In this document: one piece after another, positions 59,031 through 62,000 of the stretch | Layout of the letters: each line of letters begins with the position of its first letter | Position numbering within the stretch: the first letter of the stretch is position 1 | Source of the DNA: Cristatella mucedo | Lineage: Eukaryota > Bryozoa > Phylactolaemata > Cristatellidae | DNA length: 62,000 nucleotides | Reading direction: 5' to 3' | Assembly: GCA_009760855.2 (NCBI GenBank) | Contig: WPIO01000219.1 | Coordinates: forward strand, 1 to 62,000 | Program-made: the position numbers and the translations under genes | The notes under the pieces: model-generated | What the model was told of the DNA's origin: nothing | The model's database searches: none | Seen by the model: only the letters and a program-made list of their open reading frames with translations

Positions 59031-59212
59031 AAATAAATAAATCCTAGCTGATTTAACAGCCTCTTTTTGTATAGCGACAGAAGAGCCTGTACGGCTATCA
59101 CCACCGCTTGCAGTGGCGATAAAGAATCGCCCACCGCAGGAATCGAACCCACGACCTCGGGACCGAGGTCGTGAAAGCAACCGCCTTACCTAGTGTGCCA
59201 TCACAGCTCACC
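59031..59212 (-). mobile_element. tRNA-derived SINE, best full-length copy
   Basis: On the minus strand: head GAGCTGTGATGGCACACTAGG and TAAGGCGGTTGC (A-box-like), B box GGTTCGATTCCTGCGGTGGG, a body with CACTGCAAGCGGTGGTGATAG, then GAGGCTGTTAAATCAGCTAGG and a (TTTA)n tail. The head and B-box spacing match a tRNA-derived pol III promoter. Confidence 0.85.
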
Positions 59213-59721
59213 TTGCTAATTTTGTGACCCACTTCCATGGACTTTAGCTGCACTGGTTAGTCGTTTGACTTCTAGCTGCAGGTGCCTATTTTGACAACCA
59301 TAGCCACCAATGAAAAAGGCTTTTGATTTACAAACCAGGACCGGGAGTGTCCACGTCGGCTGCTAGCTCACACATCAACCCCTCACTCGTGGATCAGTCT
59401 ACACCTACTGAATAAGGGCCAGCTCCGTGGCTTCCTTCAAATGCACTATCAACCTCAAAGAAATCAGGATGTCAGCTGCCACTGTCCACATCAGGTTATT
59501 CTGAAGCAGATTTTTCAGATGCAGTTCCGCGGAAAGTCAGCCATCGCCTCGTCAGATGTAGTTCCGGGAAGGTCAGCAACCACCTGCCACTCTCCCTCAT
59601 CATTGAAAACCTGCTTTAGAAGACCTAGAAAAGACGCCTGATCGTCGTGGACGGCGCGTAGGGCAAACGATCAACACCCAAAGTATCTATCCTCGAGGAG
59701 TCGGACAATCGTGATGGTACA

Positions 59722-59875
59722 CCATGCAAGGCAGTTGCTCTTCACGATCTCGGTCCCAATATAGTGGGTTCGAATCCTGCGGTGGGCGATCCTTCATTCA
59801 TGCTACAAGCGGTGAGGATAGCCTTTAAGAATCATCTGCCACTATACAAAAAGAGGCTGTTAAATCAGTTTTTTG
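59722..59875 (+). mobile_element. tRNA-derived SINE
   Basis: AGTTGCTCTTCACGATCTCGG, GGGTTCGAATCCTGCGGTGGG (B box), CTACAAGCGGTGAGGATAGCC, CACTATACAAAAAGAGGCTG, TTAAATCAG. The 3' tail is replaced by TTTTTTGGATC. Confidence 0.8.
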
Positions 59876-59984
59876 GATCTCCCTTTACTCGAGATTTACT
59901 TGATATGCTCCCATGGTCAGATACTTCAGGACACTAGCACCTCATTAAATCTTCTCAAGTTGTAGATGCCTAATTACTCCTTAC

Positions 59985-60012
59985 TGCACCCACCCACCCA
60001 CCCACCCACACA

Positions 60013-60103
<91 letters not shown>

Positions 60104-60150
60104 ATACACAAACACACACACACACACACACTCTCACGCACACACACAAA
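59985..60150. repeat. (CA)n microsatellite
   Basis: (CCCA)n passing into an almost pure (CA)n run of about 100 bases from 60018, then interrupted CA repeats. Confidence 0.95.
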
Positions 60151-60839
60151 CACTTTCACAAGCACACACGTGTGCGTGACGGCGCATGCACACACAGACT
60201 ATGCTCTAATGATTTGAAAACACAGCATCAACCACACCTTTTATTCATCTATTATTGAAGTTTGATTCATGCATAAGTGACATTGGAATTCACACAACTA
60301 TCTTACAGCAGTGGCTAAAATGAAAATATGATCCTTTCTGACAAAAAACTTTACAACCGCTATTCACTGTGAGCGCCCAGTGGTTATGGAGTGATCGGAA
60401 AGGTTTAATTACGATAAGGAGTACGTGAGCAATGATCCAAATAAGTTTCTAAAAATATCTGACCACATGTCATTCGGAAGAAAAACGAAGTACTACAAGT
60501 TTAACGATTTTGGAAAGGTCAACATGCTGTGCTTTTGAGCCATTTCTAGCAGCCCTGCAAACTGCTGCCCCAGCTGAACCAGGCGGATTTTGACTGGTTA
60601 CCATTACTGATGATCATGGGATAATATATGACTGTGATAGCATGGCTACCGGGCGGAGCCGTAACAACGTGACGAATCAGGGAAGCCTGGCTGATCACGT
60701 GGTCCCCGGAGCGGAAATAACATGGCTGCCAAAACAGGTTCACCGTTCATTGGCAATCCGTCTTATTGTTACACGGTTGCAGTGGTGAAATTATAAAGCG
60801 TCACCCTGAATATCAACAAACGTCTAGAGATTGTTAAGT

Positions 60840-62000
60840 TTAACCCTCCAGTGGAGTTTACGTTTGATGAGCCGACGTCATGGATGGCTTGGAGAAATCG
60901 TTTTCGCCATTGTGTTGCGTTAACGAAGCCCACTGTGGAGAGACAGGATGTACAGATAAGTACACTTTTGCACGCGATTAGGAGATAGGGAATAAGTGTT
61001 CGACACCTTTAACTATGAGGTCAACCAAGTGAAGATATTGGATCTAACTTTAGGTAAATTTTGTGAGTACTTCATACCGCATAGGAATATCGTCCAATAG
61101 CAGGCTAAGTTTAACCACAGCTTTCAACATTCGGGTGAGTCTTCCGAGGCATTCATGCGCCCACTACATGATTTAGGTTCGTACTGCGAATGAAACACGA
61201 TGAAAGATGAGTTGATCCGAGATCGGCTGGTTGTGGGATTGTTGACGTCAAATTTTCAGAAGCCCTGCCATTAATCCCCTACCGAACGTTAACTGTGGCG
61301 GGGCGATACTGAATGCCCGTCAACTGAGACGGTAAAGTTACAACTGAGTCGGCAGCACCCGATTTTGGATGTATCTGAGGTTCTTCGGCAACCACAGTCT
61401 GCCGACTATCCCAAGCCTTTGTCTTAGGGGCTAGCAGTCGCATAGATGATAGGAGAGTTATGCTTCCCGATGGCTCAACAGAAGCTTACAGCTGCCGGAA
61501 CTGTAACTCGGCTCACACTCCTGGACGCTGTCTGGCATGCGACCGCCTTTGCAATACCGGCAGGAAGTTGGGCAACTTCGTAATGGGTTGCAAAGCAGGC
61601 CAACAGCTTGATGCTAAGGTAAAAAAGGTAGTGGCTAAATCCGACAGTGAGAATTACACCATGGATGCCATTACAAGGCCTGTAGCTGCAGAGTGCCGAT
61701 CGGAGTTTAAATAGATAGTTCTGCTGACGTAACCGTCATTACGAAAGGCACATATGCTCAACTACTACGATCACCTCGTCTCGAATCTACAGCAGCAAAA
61801 ACCACAGTTTCGGCTACCGCCTGGCTTGTGAGGGTGCCTTCAAAGCGAGAATAAAGCCGAAAGGAACGATATATCTTCTGCTAGGCTACTTTATCGCTGA
61901 GGCAAAAAATAATCTCCCTGACTGACAAGCTTCTCCGTGCATGGGACTGGTAAATGTCAGCTTAGATGAGACTATTCTCTATTCTTCTCGATCCGGTATT
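60840..62000 (+). mobile_element. Ty3/Gypsy-like retrotransposon relic: gag, CCHC knuckle and protease start
   Basis: Reads as a decayed gag of the K02A2.6-like Ty3/Gypsy type: FTFDEPTSWMAWRNRFR and DVQISTLLHAI (60855-60985), then HSGESSEAFMRPLHDLGSYC and KDELIRDRLVVGLL (61130-61245). A zinc-knuckle region at 61493-61620 has C-x2-C-x3-H-x4-C. An aspartic-protease start (ADVTVIT) at 61711-61740 carries D-S-S where D-S/T-G is expected. There are several stops and frame changes, so it is inactive. The polymerase part, if present, lies beyond the window. Confidence 0.75.

Noticed and set aside
59031-59212. Functional tRNA genes at the tRNA-like heads
   Set aside because: The A/B-box blocks sit in repeated elements with long non-tRNA bodies and no complete cloverleaf was found; they are SINEs.
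59966-60217. Open frames with (HT)n or (CV)n runs at 35.5, 52.3 and 60.0 kb
   Set aside because: They are translations of (CA)n/(TG)n tracts.

Overview
The window looks like part of an invertebrate animal nuclear genome. It is intron-rich, about two thirds interspersed repeats and microsatellites, and contains death-effector-domain (DED) coding sequence, a fold known mainly from animals. A sponge or another early-branching animal is possible, but that is inference; nothing in the sequence fixes the species.

Central result: one plus-strand gene can be reconstructed by hand from 11660 to 42424. It starts with an ATG in a small exon, then two tandemly duplicated DED exons (12104-12625 and 13249-13767), then seven exons forming a Pelle/IRAK-like protein kinase (16845-31475), two exons forming a Cys/His metal-binding module (32222-34421), an exon that fits the N-terminal strand/helix of a caspase-fold peptidase (35952-36069), a GC-rich region with a DCCHA active-site-like motif of peptidase family C14 (39001-40355), and a last exon ending in TAG (42105-42424). 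Splice phases agree at every junction up to 39101 and again at 40355/42105. The exon in between is broken by frame changes and in-frame stops. The predicted order DED-DED-kinase-Zn-caspase-like would put death-fold adaptor, kinase and protease parts in one polypeptide.

The remainder is repeat landscape. Two families of Jockey/CR1/L2-like LINEs occur. Family 1 ends in a conserved hairpin followed by (ATT)n. Family 2 ends in (ATTAC)n. Both appear as many 5'-truncated copies; the best copy, with endonuclease, reverse transcriptase and 3' tail, lies at 25090-27805 inside kinase intron 6. A tRNA-derived SINE family occurs at least eight times. A degenerate element with a pair of 240-bp direct repeats lies at 6557-8450, and the right edge (60840-62000) is the gag/protease part of a decayed Ty3/Gypsy-like retrotransposon.

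Layout: 1-11.6 kb repeats (LINE, SINE, direct-repeat element); 11.6-42.4 kb the DED-kinase-caspase-like gene with LINE/SINE-filled introns; 42.4-60.8 kb AT-rich repeat-dominated sequence with no gene I can support; 60.8-62 kb Ty3/Gypsy relic. No structural RNA gene, CRISPR array or operon-like layout was seen.
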